Numbered from the stretch's first letter, positions 1 through 16,300 are shown. The stretch: 64,000 nt of DNA from Xylocopa sonorina (GCF_050948175.1 NW_027490111.1:1302001-1366000), one strand, 5' to 3'. The notes: generated by a model from the sequence alone, not told the origin. Made by a program: numbers and translations.

Positions 1-3000
1 GGAATACATAACACTTCGCAAATCATGTTATATCTTACCATGACACATAGAAATGAGATGCGATATCGCGTTTTAAGAATCATATGAACTCTATTGCTAC
101 GATACGTAGACTTCTGCAAACGCTATTTCCTTGCAAGGAAGTGTCGCATTTACATTCATTTGAATCGTAGACGAGGAATGCATAACACATCGCAATGAAT
201 ATTATATCTTATAAGGAAACATAGATATGAGATGCAATATCTCGTTTTAAGAAGCATTTGAACTCTATTGCTTCGATACGTAGACATCTGCAAACGCTGT
301 TTCCTAGCGAGGAAGTGTCGCATTCACATTCATTTGAAGTGTAGACGAGGAATACATGATACTTCGCAAAACATATTATATCTTACCATGAAACATAGAA
401 ATGAGATGCAATATCTCGTTTTAAGAAGCATTTGAACTCTATTGCTTCGATACGTAGACATCTGCAAATGCTATTTCCTTGCAAGGAAGTGTCGCATTTA
501 CATTCATTTGAAGTGTAGACGAGGAATACATGATACTTCGCAAATCATATTATATCTTACCATGAAACATAGAAATGAGATGCGATATCGCGTTTTAAGA
601 AGCATTTGAACTCTATTGCTACGGTACGTAGACATTTGCAAACGCTATTTCCTAGCAAAGAAGTGTCTCATTTACATTCATTTGAAGTGTAGGCGAGGAA
701 TACATAACACTTCGCAAATCATATTATATCTTACCATGAAACATAGAAATGAGATGCGATATCGCGTTTTAAGAATCATATGAACTCTATTGCTACGATA
801 CGTAGACATCTGCAATCGCTATTTCCTAGCAAGGAAGTGTCGCATTTACATTCATTTTAAGTGTAGACGAGGAATACATGATACTTCGCAAATCATATTA
901 AATCTTACCATGAAACATAGAAATGAGATGCGTTATCACGTTTTAAGAAGAAATAGAACACTATTGCTACGATAGGTAGACATTTGCAAACGCTATTTCC
1001 TAGCAAAGAAGTGTCGCATTTACATTCATTTGAAGTGTAGGCGCGGAATACATTACATTTCGCAAATCATATTATATCTTACCATGAAACATAGAAATGA
1101 GATGCGATATCGCGTTTTAAGAAGCGTTAGAACTCTGTTGCTACGATACCTAGACACCTGCAGACGCTATTTCCTAGCAAGGAAGTGTCGCATTTACATT
1201 CATTTGAAGTGTAAACGAGGAATACATGACACTTCGCAAATCATATTATGTCATACCACGAAACATAGAAATGAGATGCGATATCGCGTTTTAAGAATCA
1301 TAAGAACTCTATTGCTACGATACGTAGACATCTGCAAATGCTATTTCCTTGCAAGGAAGTGCCGCATTTACATTCATTTGAAGTGTGGACGAGGAATACA
1401 TGATACTTGGCAAATCATATTATATCTTACCATGAAACATAGAAATGAGATGCGATATCGCGTTTTAAGAAGCATTTGAACTCTATTGCTACGGTACGTA
1501 GACATTTGCAAACGCTATTTCCTAGCAAAGAAGTGTCGCATTTACATTCATTTGAAGTGTAGGCGAGGAATACATAACACTTCGCAAATCATATTATATC
1601 TTAACATGAAACATAGAAATGAGATGGAATATCGCGTTTTAATTAGCGTTAGAACTCTGTTGCTACGATACCTAGACATCTGCAGACGCTATTTCCTAGC
1701 AAGGAAGTGTCGCATTTACATTCATTTGAAGTGTAGACGAGGAATACATGACACTTCGCAAATCATATTATGTCTTACCATGAAACATAGAAATGAGATG
1801 CGATATCACGTTTTAAGTATCATAAGAACTCTATTGCTACGATACGTAGACATCTGCAAACGCTATTTCGTTGCAAGGAAATGTCACAATTACAATCATT
1901 TGAAGTGTAGACGAGGAACACATAACACTTCGCATACCATATTATACCTTACCATGAAACATCGAAATGAGATGCGATATCGCCTTTTAAGAGTCATAAA
2001 AACTCTATCGCTACGATACGTAGACATCTGCAAACGCTATTTCCTTGCAAGGAAGTGTCGCATTTACATTCATTTGAAGTGTAGACGAGGAATACATGAT
2101 ACTTCGCAAATCATATTATATCTTACCATGAAACATAGAAATGAGATGCGATATCGCGTTTTAAGAAGAATTAGAACACTATTGCTACGATAGGTAGACA
2201 TTTGCAAACGCTATTTCCTAGCAAGGAAGTGTCGCATTTACATTCATTTTATTCGTAGACGAGGAATGCATAACACTTCGCAATGAATATTATATCTTAC
2301 CATGAAACATAGAAATGAGATGCGATATCGCGTTTTAAGAAGCATTAGAAAGCTATTGCTACGATACGTAGACATCTGCAAACGCTACTTTCTAGCGAGG
2401 AAGTATCGCATTTACATTCATTTGAAGTGTAGACGAGGAATACATGATACTTCGCAAATCATATTATATCTTACCATGAAACATAGAAATGAGATGCGAT
2501 ATCGCGTTTTAAGAAGCATTGGAACACTGTTGCTACGATATGTAGACATTTGCAAACGCTATTTCCTAGCAAGGAAGTGTCGCATTTACATTCATTTGAA
2601 GTGTAGACGAGGAATACATAACACTTCGCAAATCATGTTATGTCTTACCATGAAACATAGAAATGAGGTGCAATATCGCATTTTAAGAAACATAAGAACT
2701 CCATTGCTACGATACGTAGACTTCTGCAAACGCTATTTCCTTGCAAGGAAGTGTCGCGTTTACATTCATTTGAATCGTAGACGAGGAATGCATAACACTT
2801 CGCAATGAATATTATATCTTATCAGGAAACATAGATATGAGATGCAATATCTCGTTTTAAGTAGCATTTGAACTCTATTGCTTCGATACGTAGACATCTG
2901 CAAACGCTATTTCCTAGCAAGGAAGTGTCGCATTTACATTCATTTGAAGTGTAGGCGAGGAATACATAACACTTCGCAAATCATATTATATCTTACCATG

Positions 3001-6000
3001 AAACATAGAAATGAGATGCGATATCGCGTTTTAAGAAGCGTTAGAACTCTATTGCTACGATACGTAGACATCTGCAAACGCTATTTCCTAGCAAAGAAGT
3101 GTCGCATTTACATTCATTTGAAGTGTAGGCGAGGAATACATAACACTTCGCAAATCATATTATATCTTACCATGAAACATAGAAATGAGATGCGATATCG
3201 CGTTTTAAGAATCATATGAACTCTATTGCTACGATACGTAGACATCTGCAATCGCTATTTCCTAGCAAGGAAGTGTCGCATTTACATTCATTTTAAGTGT
3301 AGACGAGGAATACATGATACTTCGCAAATCATATTAAATCTTACCATGAAACATAGAAATGAGATGCGTTATCACGTTTTAAGAAGAATTAGAACACTAT
3401 TGCTACGATAGGTAGACATTTGCAAACGCTATTTCCTAGCAAAGAAGTGTCGCATTTACATTCATTTGAAGTGTAGGCGCGGAATACATTACATTTCGCA
3501 AATCATATTATATCTTACCATGAAACATAGAAATGAGATGCGATATCGCGTTTTAAGAAGCGTTAGAACTCTGTTGCTACGATACCTAGACACCTGCAGA
3601 CGCTATTTCCTAGCAAGGAAGTGTCGCATTTACATTCATTTGAAGTGTAGACGAGGAATACATGACACTTCGCAAATCATATTATGTCATACCACGAAAC
3701 ATAGAAATGAGATGCGATATCGCGTTTTAAGAATCATAAGAACTCTATTGCTACGATACGTAGACATCTGCAAATGCTATTTCCTTGCAAGGAAGTGTCG
3801 CATTTACATTCATTTGAAGTGTAGACGAGGAGTACATGATACTTCGCAAATCATATTATATCTTACCATGAAACATAGAAATGAGATGCGATATCGCGTT
3901 TTAAGCAGCATTAGAACAATATTGCTACGATAGATAGACATTCGCAAACGCTATTTCCTTGCAAGGAAGTGTCGCATTTACATTCATTTGATTCGTAGAC
4001 GAGGAATGCATAATACTTCGCAATGAATATTATATCTTACCATGAAACATAGAAATGAGATGCGATATCGCGTTCTAAGGAGCATTAGAAAGCTATTGCT
4101 ACGATACGTAGACATCTGCAAACGCTATTTCCTAGCGAGGAAGTATCGCATTTACATTCATTTGAAGTGTAGACGAGGAATACATAACACTTCGCAAATC
4201 ATGTTATATCTTACCATGACACATAGAAATGAGATGCGATATCGCGTTTTAAGAATCATATGAACTCTATTGCTACGATACGTAGACTTCTGCAAACGCT
4301 ATTTCCTTGCAAGGAAGTGTCGCATTTACATTCATTTGAATCGTAGACGAGGAATGCATAACACTTCGCAATGAATATTATATCTTATAAGGAAACATAG
4401 ATATGAGATGCAATATCTCGTTTTAAGAAGCATTTGAACTCTATTGCTTCGATACGTAGACATCTGCAAACGCTGTTTCCTAGCGAGGAAGTGTCGCATT
4501 CACATTCATTTGAAGTGTAGACGAGGAATACATGATACTTCGCAAAACATATTATATCTTACCATGAAACATAGAAATGAGATGCAATATCTCGTTTTAA
4601 GTAGCATTTGAACTCTATTGCTTCGATACGTAGACATCTGCAAATGCTATTTCCTTGCAAGGAAGTGTCGCATTTACATTCATTTGAAGTGTAGACGAGG
4701 AATACATGATACTTCGCAAATCATATTATATCTTACCATGAAACATAGAAATGAGATGCGATATCGCGTTTTAAGAAGCATTTGAACTCTATTGCTACGG
4801 TACGTAGACATTTGCAAACGCTATTTCCTAGCAAAGAAGTGTCTCATTTACATTCATTTGAAGTGTAGGCGAGGAATACATAACACTTCGCAAATCATAT
4901 TATATCTTACCATGAAACATAGAAATGAGATGCGATATCGCGTTTTAAGAATCATATGAACTCTATTGCTACGATACGTAGACATCTGCAATCGCTATTT
5001 CCTAGCAAGGAAGTGTCGCATTTACATTCATTTTAAGTGTAGACGAGGAATACATGATACTTCGCAAATCATATTAAATCTTACCATGAAACATAGAAAT
5101 GAGATGCGTTATCACGTTTTAAGAAGAAATAGAACACTATTGCTACGATAGGTAGACATTTGCAAACGCTATTTCCTAGCAAAGAAGTGTCGCATTTACA
5201 TTCATTTGAAGTGTAGGCGCGGAATACATTACATTTCGCAAATCATATTATATCTTACCATGAAACATAGAAATGAGATGCGATATCGCGTTTTAAGAAG
5301 CGTTAGAACTCTGTTGCTACGATACCTAGACACCTGCAGACGCTATTTCCTAGCAAGGAAGTGTCGCATTTACATTCATTTGAAGTGTAAACGAGGAATA
5401 CATGACACTTCGCAAATCATATTATGTCATACCACGAAACATAGAAATGAGATGCGATATCGCGTTTTAAGAATCATAAGAACTCTATTGCTACGATACG
5501 TAGACATCTGCAAATGCTATTTCCTTGCAAGGAAGTGCCGCATTTACATTCATTTGAAGTGTGGACGAGGAATACATGATACTTGGCAAATCATATTATA
5601 TCTTACCATGAAACATAGAAATGAGATGCGATATCGCGTTTTAAGAAGCATTTGAACTCTATTGCTACGGTACGTAGACATTTGCAAACGCTATTTCCTA
5701 GCAAAGAAGTGTCGCATTTACATTCATTTGAAGTGTAGGCGAGGAATACATAACACTTCGCAAATCATATTATATCTTAACATGAAACATAGAAATGAGA
5801 TGGAATATCGCGTTTTAATTAGCGTTAGAACTCTGTTGCTACGATACCTAGACATCTGCAGACGCTATTTCCTAGCAAGGAAGTGTCGCATTTACATTCA
5901 TTTGAAGTGTAGACGAGGAATACATGACACTTCGCAAATCATATTATGTCTTACCATGAAACATAGAAATGAGATGCGATATCACGTTTTAAGTATCATA

Positions 6001-6246
6001 AGAACTCTATTGCTACGATACGTAGACATCTGCAAACGCTATTTCGTTGCAAGGAAATGTCACAATTACAATCATTTGAAGTGTAGACGAGGAACACATA
6101 ACACTTCGCATACCATATTATACCTTACCATGAAACATCGAAATGAGATGCGATATCGCCTTTTAAGAGTCATAAAAACTCTATCGCTACGATACGTAGA
6201 CATCTGCAAACGCTATTTCCTTGCAAGGAAGTGTCGCATTTACATT
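1..6246 (+). repeat. Higher-order repeat, 24 monomers (4176 bp), one copy plus a partial second
   Basis: Sequence from position 1 reappears at 4177 with almost no change (for example 790-975 matches 4966-5151, and 1030-1479 matches 5206-5655). The offset is exactly 24 x 174 bp. The match runs to about 2070/6246 and then breaks: the second copy switches to a different monomer type (tttgattcgtag in place of tttgaagtgtag). A 14-monomer offset (790 to 3226) is nested inside. The breakpoint coordinate is by eye. Confidence 0.85.
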
Positions 6247-7429
6247 CATTTGATTCGTAGACGAGGAATGCATAACACTTCGCAATGAATATTATATCTT
6301 ACCATGAAACATAGAAATGAGATGCGATATCGCGTTTTAAGGAGCATTAGAAAGCTATTGCTACGATACGTAGACATCTGCAAACGCTATTTCCTAGCGA
6401 GGATGTATCGCATTCACATTCATTTGAAGTGTAGACGAGGAATACAAAACACTTCGCAAGTCATGTTATATCTTACCATGAAACATAGAAATGAGATGCG
6501 ATATCGCGTTTTAAGAATCATATGAACTCTATTGCTACGATACGTAGATATCTGCAATCGCTATTTCCTACCAAGGAAGTGTCGCATTTACATTCATTTG
6601 AAGTGTAGACGAGGAATACATGATACTTCGCAAATCATATTATATCTTACCATGAAACATAGAAATGAGATCCGATATCGCGTTTTAAGAAGCATTAGAA
6701 CACTGTTGCTACGATATGTAGACATTTGCAAACGCTATTTCCTAGCAAGGAAGTGTCGCATTTACATTCATTTGAAGTGTAGACGAGGAATACATAACAC
6801 TTCGCAAATCATATTATATCTTACCATGAAACATAGAAATGAGATGCGATATCGCGTTTTAAGAAGCGTTAGAACTCTATTGCTACGATACGTAGCCATC
6901 TGCAAACGCTGTTTCCTAGCGAGGAAGTGTCGCATTCACATTCATTTGAAGTGTAGACGAGGAATACATGATACTTCGCAAATCATATTATATCTTACCA
7001 TGAAACATAGAAATGAGATGCGATATCGCGTTTTAAGAAGAATTAGAACACTATTGCTACGATAGGTAGACATTTGCAAACGCTATTTCCTAGCAAGGAA
7101 GTGTCGCATTTACATTCATTTGATTCGTAGACGAGGAATGCATAACACTTCGCAATGAATATTATATCTTACCATGAAACATAGAAATGAGATGCGATAT
7201 CGCGTTTTAAGAAGCATTAGAAAGCTATTGCTACGATACGTAGACATCTGCAAACGCTACTTTCTAGCGAGGAAGTATCGCATTTACATTCATTTGAAGT
7301 GTAGACGAGGAATACATGATACTTCGCAAATCATATTATATCTTACCATGAAACATAGAAATGAGATGCGATATCGCGTTTTAAGAAGCATTGGAACACT
7401 GTTGCTACGATATGTAGACATTTGCAAAC

Positions 7430-10400
7430 GCTATTTCCTAGCAAGGAAGTGTTGCATTTACATTCATTTGAAGTGTAGACGAGGAATACATAACACTTCG
7501 CAAATCATGTTATGTCTTACCATGAAACATAGAAATGAGGTGCAATATCGCATTTTAAGAAACATAAGAACTCCATTGCTACGATACGCAGACTTCTGCA
7601 AACGCTATTTCCTTGCAAGGAAGTGTCGCGTTTACATTCATTTGAATCGTAGACGAGGAATGCATAACACATCGCAATGAATATTATATCTTATCAGGAA
7701 ACATAGATATGAGATGCAATATCTCGTTTTAAGTAGCATTTGAACTCTATTGCTTCGATACGTAGACATCTGCAAACGCTATTTCCTAGCAAGGAAGTGT
7801 CGCATTTACATTCATTTGAAGTGTAGGCGAGGAATACATAACACTTCGCAAATCATATTATATCTTACCATGAAACATAGAAATGAGATGCGATATCGCG
7901 TTTTAAGAAGCGTTAGAACTCTATTGCTACGATACGTAGACATCTGCAAACGCTATTTCCTAGCGAGGAAGTATCGCATTTACATTCATTTGAAGTGTAG
8001 ACGAGGAATACATAACACTTCGCAAATCATGTTATATCTTACCATGAAACATAGAAATGAGATGCGATATCGCGTTTTAAGAAGCATTTGAACTCTATTG
8101 CTTCGATACGTAGACATCTGCAAATGCTATTTCCTTGCAAGGAAGTGTCGCATTTACATTCATTTGAAGTGTAGGCGAGGAATACATAACACTTCGCAAT
8201 GAATATTACATCTTATCATGAAACATTGAAATGAGATGCGATATCGCGTTTTAAGAAGCATTAGGAAGCTATTGCTACGATACGTATACATCTGCAAACG
8301 CTATTTCCTAGCGAGGCAGTATCGCATTCACATTCATTTGAAGTGTAGACGAGGAATACATAACACTTCGCAAATCATGTTATATCTTACCATGAAACAT
8401 AGAAATGAGATGCGATATCGCGTTTTAAGAATCATATGAACTCTATTGCTACGATACGTAGACATCTGCAATCGCTATTTCCTAGCTAGGAAGTGTCGCA
8501 TTTACATTCATTTGAAGTGTAGACGAGGAATACATGATACTTCGCAAATCATATTATATCTTACCATGAAACATAGAAAAAGATGCGATATAGCGTTTTA
8601 AGAAGCATTAGAACACTATTGCCACGACAGGTAGACATTTGCAAACGCTATTTCCTAGCAAAGAAGTGTCGCATTTACATTCATTTGAAGTGTAGACGAG
8701 GAATACATAACACTTCGCAAATCATATTATATCTTACCATGAAACATAGAAATGAGATGCGATATCGCGTTTTAAGAGGCATTAGAACTCTATTGCTACG
8801 ATACGTAGACATCTGCAAACGCTATTTCCTAGCGAGGAAGTGTCGCATTCACACTCATTTGAAGTGTGGACGAGGAATACATAACACTTCGCAAAACATA
8901 TTATATCTTACCATGAAACATAGAAATGAATGCAATATCGCGTTTTAAGAATCATAAGAACTCTATTGCTACGATACGTAGACATCTGCAAACGCTATTT
9001 CCTTGCAAGGAAGTGTCGCATTTACATTCATTTGAATCGTAGACGAGGAATGCATAACACTTCGCAATGAATATTATATCTTATTATGAAACATAGATAT
9101 GAGATGCAATATCTCGTTTTAAGAAGCACTTGAACTCTATTGCTTCGATACGTAGACATCTGCAAACGCTATTTCCTTGCAAGGAAGTGTCGCATTTACA
9201 TTCATTTGAAGTGTAGACGGGGAATACATGATACTTCGCAAATCATATTATATCTTACCATGAAACATAGAAATGAGATGCGATATCGCGTTTTAAGAAG
9301 CATCAGAACACCATTGCTACGATAGGTAGACATTTGCAAACGCTATTTCCTAGCAAAGAAGTGTCGCATTTACATTCATTTGAAGTGTAGACGAGGAATA
9401 CATAACACTTCGCAAATCATATTATATCTTGCCATGAAACATAGAAATGAGATGCAATATCGCGTTTTAAGAATCATAAGAACTCTATTGCTACGATACG
9501 TAGACATCTGCAAACGCTATTTCCTTGCAGGGAAGTGTCGCATTTACATTCATTTGAAGTGTAGACGAGGAATACATGACACTTCGCAAATCATATTATA
9601 TCTTACCATGAAACATAGAAATGAGATGCGATATCGCGTTTTAAGAAGCATTAGAAAGCTATTGCTACGATACGTATACATCTGCAAACGCTATTTCCTA
9701 GCGAGGAAGTATCGCATTCACATTCATTTGATGTGTAGACGAGGAATACATAACACTTCGCAAATCATGTTATATCTTACCATGAAACATAGAAATGAGA
9801 TGCGATATCGCGTTTTAAGAATCATATGAACTCTATTGCTACGATACGTAGACATCTGCAATCGCTATTTCCTAGCAAGGAAGTGTCGCATTTACATTCA
9901 TTTGAAGTGTAGACGAGGAATACATGATACTTGGCAAATCATATTATATCTTACTATGAAACATAGAAATGAGATGCGATATCGCGTTTTAAGAAGCATT
10001 AGAACACTATTGCCGCGATAGGTAGACATTTGCAAACGCTATTTCCTAGCAAAGAAGTGTCGCATTTACATTCATTTGACGTGTAGACGAGGAATACATA
10101 ACACTTCGCAAATCATATTATATCTTACCATGAAACATAGAAATGAGATGCGATATCGCGTTTTAAGAAGCATTAGAACTTTATTGTTACGATACCTAGA
10201 CATCTGCAGACGCTATTTCCTAGCAAGGAAGTGTCGCATTTACATTCATTTGAAGTGTAGACGAGGAATACATGATACTTCGCAAATCATATTATATCTT
10301 ACCATGAAACATAGAAATGAGATGCGATATCGCGTTTTAAGAAGCATTAGATAGCTATTGCTACGATACGTAGACATCTGCAAACGCTATTTCCTAGCGA

Positions 10401-13400
10401 GGCCGTATCGCATTTACATTCATTTGAAGTGTAGACGAGGAATACATAACACTTCGCAAATCATGTTATATCTTACCATGAAACATAGAAATGAGATGCG
10501 ATATCGCGTTTTAAGAATCATAAGAACTCTATTGCTACGATACGTAGACATCTGCAAACGCTATTTCCTTGCAAGGAAGTGTCGCATTTACATTCATTTG
10601 AATCGTAGACGAGGAATGCATTACACTTCGCAAATCATATTACATCTTACCATGAAACATAGAAATGAGATGCGATATCGAGGTTTAAGAATAATTAGAA
10701 CTGTGTTGCTACGATACCTAGACTTCTGCAGACGCTATTTCCTTGCAAGGAAGTGTCGCATTTACATTCATTTGAATCGTAGACGAGGAATGCATTACAC
10801 TTCGCAAATCATATTACATCTTACCATAAAACATAGAAATGAGATGCGATATCGAGTTTTAAGAAGCATTAGAACTCTGTTGCTACGATACCTAGATTTC
10901 TGCAGACGCTATTTCCTAGCAAGGAAGTGTCGCATTTACATTCATTTGAAGTGTAGACGAGGAATACATGACACTTCGCAAATCATATTATGTCTTACCA
11001 TGAAACATAGAAATGGGATGCGATATCGCGTTTTAAGAATCATAAGAACTCTATTGCTACGATACGTAGATATCTGCAAACGCTATTTCGTTGCAAGGAA
11101 ATGTCACATTTACAATCATCTGAAGTGTAGACGAGGAATACATAACACTTCGCATATCATATTATACCTTACCATGAAACATAGAAATGAGATGCTATAT
11201 CGCCTTTTAAGAACCATAAAAACTCTATCGCTACGATACGTAGACATCTGCAAACGCTATTTCCTTGCAAGGAAGTGTCGCATTTACATTCATTTGATTC
11301 GTAGACGAGGAATGCATAACACTTCGCAATGAATATTATATCTTACCATGAAACATAGAAATGAGATGCGATATCGCGTTTTAAGGAGCATTAGAAAGCT
11401 ATTGCTACGATACGTAGACATCTGCAAACGCTATTTCCTAGCGAGGATGTATCGCATTCACATTCATTTGAAGTGTAGACGAGGAATACAAAACACTTCG
11501 CAAGTCATGTTATATCTTACCATGAAACATAGAAATGAGATGCGATATCGCGTTTTAAGAAGCATTAGAAAGCTATTGCTACGATACGTAGACATCTGCA
11601 AACGCTACTTTCTAGCGAGGAAGTATCGCATTTACATTCATTTGAAGTGTAGACGAGGAATACATGATACTTCGCAAATCATATTATATCTTACCATGAA
11701 ACATAGAAATGAGATGCGATATCGCGTTTTAAGAAGCATTAGAACACTGTTGCTACGATATGTAGACATTTGCAAACGCTATTTCCTAGCAAGGAAGTGT
11801 CGCATTTACATTCATTTGAAGTGTAGACGAGGAATACATAACACTTCGCAAATCATATTATATCTTACCATGAAACATAGAAATGAGATGCGATATCGCG
11901 TTTTAAGAAGCGTTAGAACTCTATTGCTACGATACGTAGACATCTGCAAACGCTGTTTCCTAGCGAGGAAGTGTCGCATTCACATTCATTTGAAGTGTAG
12001 ACGAGGAATACATGATACTTCGCAAATCATATTATATCTTACCATGAAACATAGAAATGAGATGCGATATCGCGTTTTAAGAAGAATTAGAACACTATTG
12101 CTACGATAGGTAGACATTTGCAAACGCTATTTCCTAGCAAGGAAGTGTCGCATTTACATTCATTTGATTCGTAGACGAGGAATGCATAACACATCGCAAT
12201 GAATATTATATCTTATCAGGAAACATAGATATGAGATGCAATATCTCGTTTTAAGTAGCATTTGAACTCTATTGCTTCGATACGTAGACATCTGCAAACG
12301 CTATTTCCTAGCAAGGAAGTGTCGCATTTACATTCATTTGAAGTGTAGGCGAGGAATACATAACACTTCGCAAATCATGTTATGTCTTACCATGAAACAT
12401 AGAAATGAGGTGCAATATCGCATTTTAAGAAACATAAGAACTCCATTGCTACGATACGTAGACTTCTGCAAACGCTATTTCCTTGCAAGGAAGTGTCGCG
12501 TTTACATTCATTTGAATCGTAGACGAGGAATGCATAACACATCGCAATGAATATTATATCTTATCAGGAAACATAGATATGAGATGCAATATCTCGTTTT
12601 AAGTAGCATTTGAACTCTATTGCTTCGATACGTAGACATCTGCAAACGCTATTTCCTAGCAAGGAAGTGTCGCATTTACATTCATTTGAAGTGTAGGCGA
12701 GGAATACATAACACTTCGCAAATCATATTATATCTTACCATGAAACATAGAAATGAGATGCGATATCGCGTTTTAAGAAGCGTTAGAACTCTATTGCTAC
12801 GATACGTAGACATCTGCAAACGCTATTTCCTAGCGAGGAAGTATCGCATTTACATTCATTTGAAGTGTAGACGAGGAATACATAACACTTCGCAAATCAT
12901 GTTATATCTTACCATGAAACATAGAAATGAGATGCGATATCGCGTTTTAAGAAGCATTTGAACTCTATTGCTTCGATACGTAGACATCTGCAAATGCTAT
13001 TTCCTTGCAAGGAAGTGTCGCATTTACATTCATTTGAAGTGTAGGCGAGGAATACATAACACTTCGCAATGAATATTACATCTTATCATGAAACATTGAA
13101 ATGAGATGCGATATCGCGTTTTAAGAAGCATTAGGAAGCTATTGCTACGATACGTATACATCTGCAAACGCTATTTCCTAGCGAGGCAGTATCGCATTCA
13201 CATTCATTTGAAGTGTAGACGAGGAATACATAACACTTCGCAAATCATGTTATATCTTACCATGAAACATAGAAATGAGATGCGATATCGCGTTTTAAGA
13301 ATCATATGAACTCTATTGCTACGATACGTAGACATCTGCAATCGCTATTTCCTAGCTAGGAAGTGTCGCATTTACATTCATTTGAAGTGTAGACGAGGAA

Positions 13401-16300
13401 TACATGATACTTCGCAAATCATATTATATCTTACCATGAAACATTGAAAAAGATGCGATATAGCGTTTTAAGAAGCATTAGAACACTATTGCCACGACAG
13501 GTAGACATTTGCAAACGCTATTTCCTAGCAAAGAAGTGTCGCATTTACATCATTTGAAGTGTAGACGAGGATACATAACACTTCGCAAATCATATTATAT
13601 CTTACCATGAAACATAGAAATGAGATGCGATATCGCGTTTTAAGAGGCATTAGAACTCTATTGCTACGATACGTAGACATCTGCAAACGCTATTTCCTAG
13701 CGAGGAAGTGTCGCATTCACACTCATTTGAAGTGTGGACGAGGAATACATAACACTTCGCAAAACATATTATATCTTACCATGAAACATAGAAATGAATG
13801 CAATATCGCGTTTTAAGAATCATAAGAACTCTATTGCTACGATACGTAGACATCTGCAAAACGCTATTTCCTTGCAAGGAAGTGTCGCATTTACATTCAT
13901 TTGAATCGTAGACGAGGAATGCATAACACTTCGCATGAATATTATATCTTATTATGAAACATAGATATGAGATGCAATATCTCGTTTTAAGAAGCACTTG
14001 AACTCTATTGCTTCGATACGTAGACATCTGCAAACGCTATTTCCTTGCAAGGAAGTGTCGCATTTACATTCATTTGAAGTGTAGACGGGGAATACATGAT
14101 ACTTCGCAAATCATATTATATCTTACCATGAAACATAGAAATGAGATGCGATATCGCGTTTTAAGAAGCATCAGAACACCATTGCTACGATAGGTAGACA
14201 TTTGCAAACGCTATTTCTAGCAAAGAAGTGTCGCATTTACATTCATTTGAAGTGTAGACGAGGAATACATAACACTTCGCAAATCATATTATATCTTGCC
14301 ATGAAACATAGAAATGAGATGCAATATCGCGTTTTAAGAATCATAAGAACTCTATTGCTACGATACGTAGACATCTGCAAACGCTATTTCCTTGCAGGGA
14401 AGTGTCGCATTTACATTCATTGAAGTGTAGACGAGGAATACATGACACTTCGCAAATCATATTATATCTTACCATGAAACATAGAAATGAGATGCGATAT
14501 CGCGTTTTAAGAAGCATTAGAAAGCTATTGCTACGATACGTATACATCTGCAAACGCTATTTCCTAGCGAGGAAGTATCGCATTCACATTCATTTGATGT
14601 GTAGACGAGGAATACATAACACTTCGCAAATCATGTTATATCTTACCATGAAACATAGAAATGAGATGCGATATCGCGTTTTAAGAATCATATGAACTCT
14701 ATTGCTACGATACGTAGACATCTGCAATCGCTATTTCCTAGCAAGGAAGTGTCGCATTTACATTCATTTGAAGTGTAGACGAGGAATACATGATACTTCG
14801 CAAATCATATTATATCTTACTATGAACATAGAAATGAGATGCGATATCGCGTTTTAAGAAGCATTAGAACACTATTGCCGCGATAGGTAGACATTTGCAA
14901 ACGCTATTTCCTAGCAAAGAAGTGTCGCATTTACATTCATTTGACGTGTAGACGAGGAATACATAACACTTCGCAAATCATATTATATCTTACCATGAAA
15001 CATAGAAATGAGATGCGATATCGCGTTTTAAGAAGCATTAGAACTTTATTGTTACGATACCTAGACATCTGCAGACGCTATTTCCTAGCAAGGAAGTGTC
15101 GCATTTACATTCATTTGAAGTGTAGACGAGGAATACATGATACTTCGCAAATCATATTATATCTTACCATGAAACATAGAAATGAGATGCGATATCGCGT
15201 TTTAAGAAGCATTAGATAGCTATTGCTACGATACGTAGACATCTGCAAACGCTATTTCCTAGCGAGGCAGTATCGCATTTACATTCATTTGAAGTGTAGA
15301 CGAGGAATACATAACACTTCGCAAATCATGTTATATCTTACCATGAAACATAGAAATGAGATGCGATATCGCGTTTTAAGAATCATAAGAACTCTATTGC
15401 TACGATACGTAGACATCTGCAAACGCTATTTCCTTGCAAGGAAGTGTCGCATTTACATTCATTTGAATCGTAGACGAGGAATGCATTACACTTCGCAAAT
15501 CATATTACATCTTACCATGAAACATAGAAATGAGATGCGATATCGAGGTTTAAGAATAATTAGAACTGTGTTGCTACGATACCTAGACTTCTGCAGACGC
15601 TATTTCCTTGCAAGGAAGTGTCGCATTTACATTCATTTGAATCGTAGACGAGGAATGCATTACACTTCGCAAATCATATTACATCTTACCATGAAACATA
15701 GAAATGAGATGCGATATCGAGTTTTAAGAAGCATTAGAACTCTGTTGCTACGATACCTAGATTTCTGCAGACGCTATTTCCTAGCAAGGAAGTGTCGCAT
15801 TTACATTCATTTGAAGTGTAGACGAGGAATACATGACACTTCGCAAATCATATTATGTCTTACCATGAAACATAGAAATGGGATGCGATATCGCGTTTTA
15901 AGAATCATAAGAACTCTATTGCTACGATACGTAGATATCTGCAAACGCTATTTCGTTGCAAGGAAATGTCACATTTACAATCATCTGAAGTGTAGACGAG
16001 GAATACACAACACTTCGCATATCATATTATACCTTACCATGAAACATAGAAATGAGATGCGATATCGCCTTTTAAGAACCATAAAAACTCTATCGCTACG
16101 ATACGTAGACATCTGCAAACGCTATTTCCTTGCAAGGAAGTGTCGCATTTACATTCATTTGATTCGTAGACGAGGAATGCATAACACTTCGCAATGAATA
16201 TTATATCTTACCATGAAACATAGAAATGAGATGCGATATCGCGTTTTAAGAAGCATTAGAAAGCTATTGCTACGATACGTAGACATCTGCAAACGATATT
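7430..16300 (+). repeat. Higher-order repeat, 28 monomers (about 4870 bp), two copies
   Basis: Copy A (about 7430-12300) and copy B (about 12300-16300) match monomer by monomer: 7750-8091 with 12620-12961, 8236-8439 with 13106-13309, and 10358-11332 with 15223-16197. The offset falls from 4870 to 4865 because copy B carries extra single-base indels. The same 28-monomer offset (4872 bp) also links about 2000-3060 to 6870-7930, so the 28-mer register extends upstream and overlaps the 24-mer block. The array is therefore a mosaic of overlapping duplications with no single clean higher-order unit. Confidence 0.82.
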
